Below are positions 63,961 through 64,000 of a stretch of 64,000 nt of DNA, piece after piece (within the stretch, counting starts at the first letter, position 1; each line of letters opens with the position of its first letter). A program made the position numbers and the translations under genes. The notes beneath the pieces were generated by a model, which saw nothing but the letters and a program-made list of their open reading frames with translations, had not been told where the DNA came from and ran no database searches. The DNA is from Streptomyces virginiae (GTDB taxonomy: Bacteria; Actinomycetota; Actinomycetes; Streptomycetales; Streptomycetaceae): the NCBI RefSeq assembly GCF_000720455.1, contig NZ_JOAK01000002.1, positions 124,001-188,000 of the forward strand, in the 5' to 3' direction.

Positions 63961-64000
63961 GTGAAGAGCGCCGTTGAGACCCTGAACCCGACGCGGGTTC
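63961..64000 (+). CDS. tig: Trigger factor, N-terminus only
   Basis: The GTG at 63961, preceded by AAGGAGA, opens a frame reading VKSAVETLNPTRV, the conserved start of actinobacterial trigger factor, a ribosome-bound chaperone. Thirteen residues are visible before the window ends. tRNA-Pro then tig is a known Streptomyces order, normally followed by clpP genes. Confidence 0.85.
   Translation, partial: MKSAVETLNPTRV

Overview
The window has very high G+C, strong third-codon-position G/C bias, and frequent GTG (some TTG) starts preceded by clear GGAGG-type ribosome sites. Gene content and order (chitosan-oligosaccharide csn operon, malQ, two pepN paralogues, asd, Fe/Mn SOD, tRNA-Pro then trigger factor at the right edge) indicate a Streptomyces chromosome core region. 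Both ends cut genes: a vWA protein on the left and tig on the right.

Left (1-8780, all minus strand): a signalling operon with GlnX-like membrane sensor, GlnH-like binding protein, an unrecognised helical protein, a PknG-type Ser/Thr kinase, a zinc-ribbon PP2C phosphatase and a vWA protein. It looks like the mycobacterial glnX-glnH-pknG amino-acid-sensing set joined to a vWA/PP2C/kinase triad. 8990-15747: csnR-csnE-csnF-csnG-csnH-csnK, a ROK repressor, CUT1 ABC importer, GH4 phospho-glycosidase and sugar kinase, with an operator-like palindrome upstream. 15882-23336: MscS channel, HNH nuclease, secreted GH84 enzyme, 4-alpha-glucanotransferase and a small membrane protein. 23447-28235: MarR regulator divergent from an MFS exporter over a perfect palindrome, then two EamA transporters and a LysR regulator.

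28333-45449: pepN, DUF1203 protein, asd, secreted M28 aminopeptidase, large secreted S8 protease, CGNR regulator, VOC and PPOX-family proteins, an AbiEi/DUF559-like protein, a second pepN, a mycothiol nitroreductase-like DsbA protein and superoxide dismutase. Both pepN genes end beside a copy of the same intergenic repeat. 45610-53435: three APC amino-acid permeases interleaved with an SDR, bioY, rpiB and a Nei-type glycosylase. Proteolysis, amino-acid uptake and aspartate-pathway genes dominate 28-52 kb, and several share GTCCG-N5-CGGAC palindromes upstream. 53545-60844: Eis-like acetyltransferase, membrane SpoIIE-type phosphatase, TmrB-like ATPase, DUF4232 lipoprotein, PLP decarboxylase overlapping a SpoT-like HD protein, and small proteins.

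Right (60961-63524): a decayed integrative element of about 2.5 kb in tRNA-Gly(TCC). It is bounded by a 47-bp direct repeat of the tRNA 3' half, each copy next to a similar terminator hairpin. It holds a frameshifted integrase lacking a catalytic Arg, a GntR/UTRA fragment, and an apparently intact secreted protein with calcium-loop-like motifs and a four-copy 13-residue repeat. An intact tRNA-Gly, tRNA-Pro(TGG) and the start of tig follow. I saw no rRNA, CRISPR array, intact transposon or secondary-metabolite cluster.
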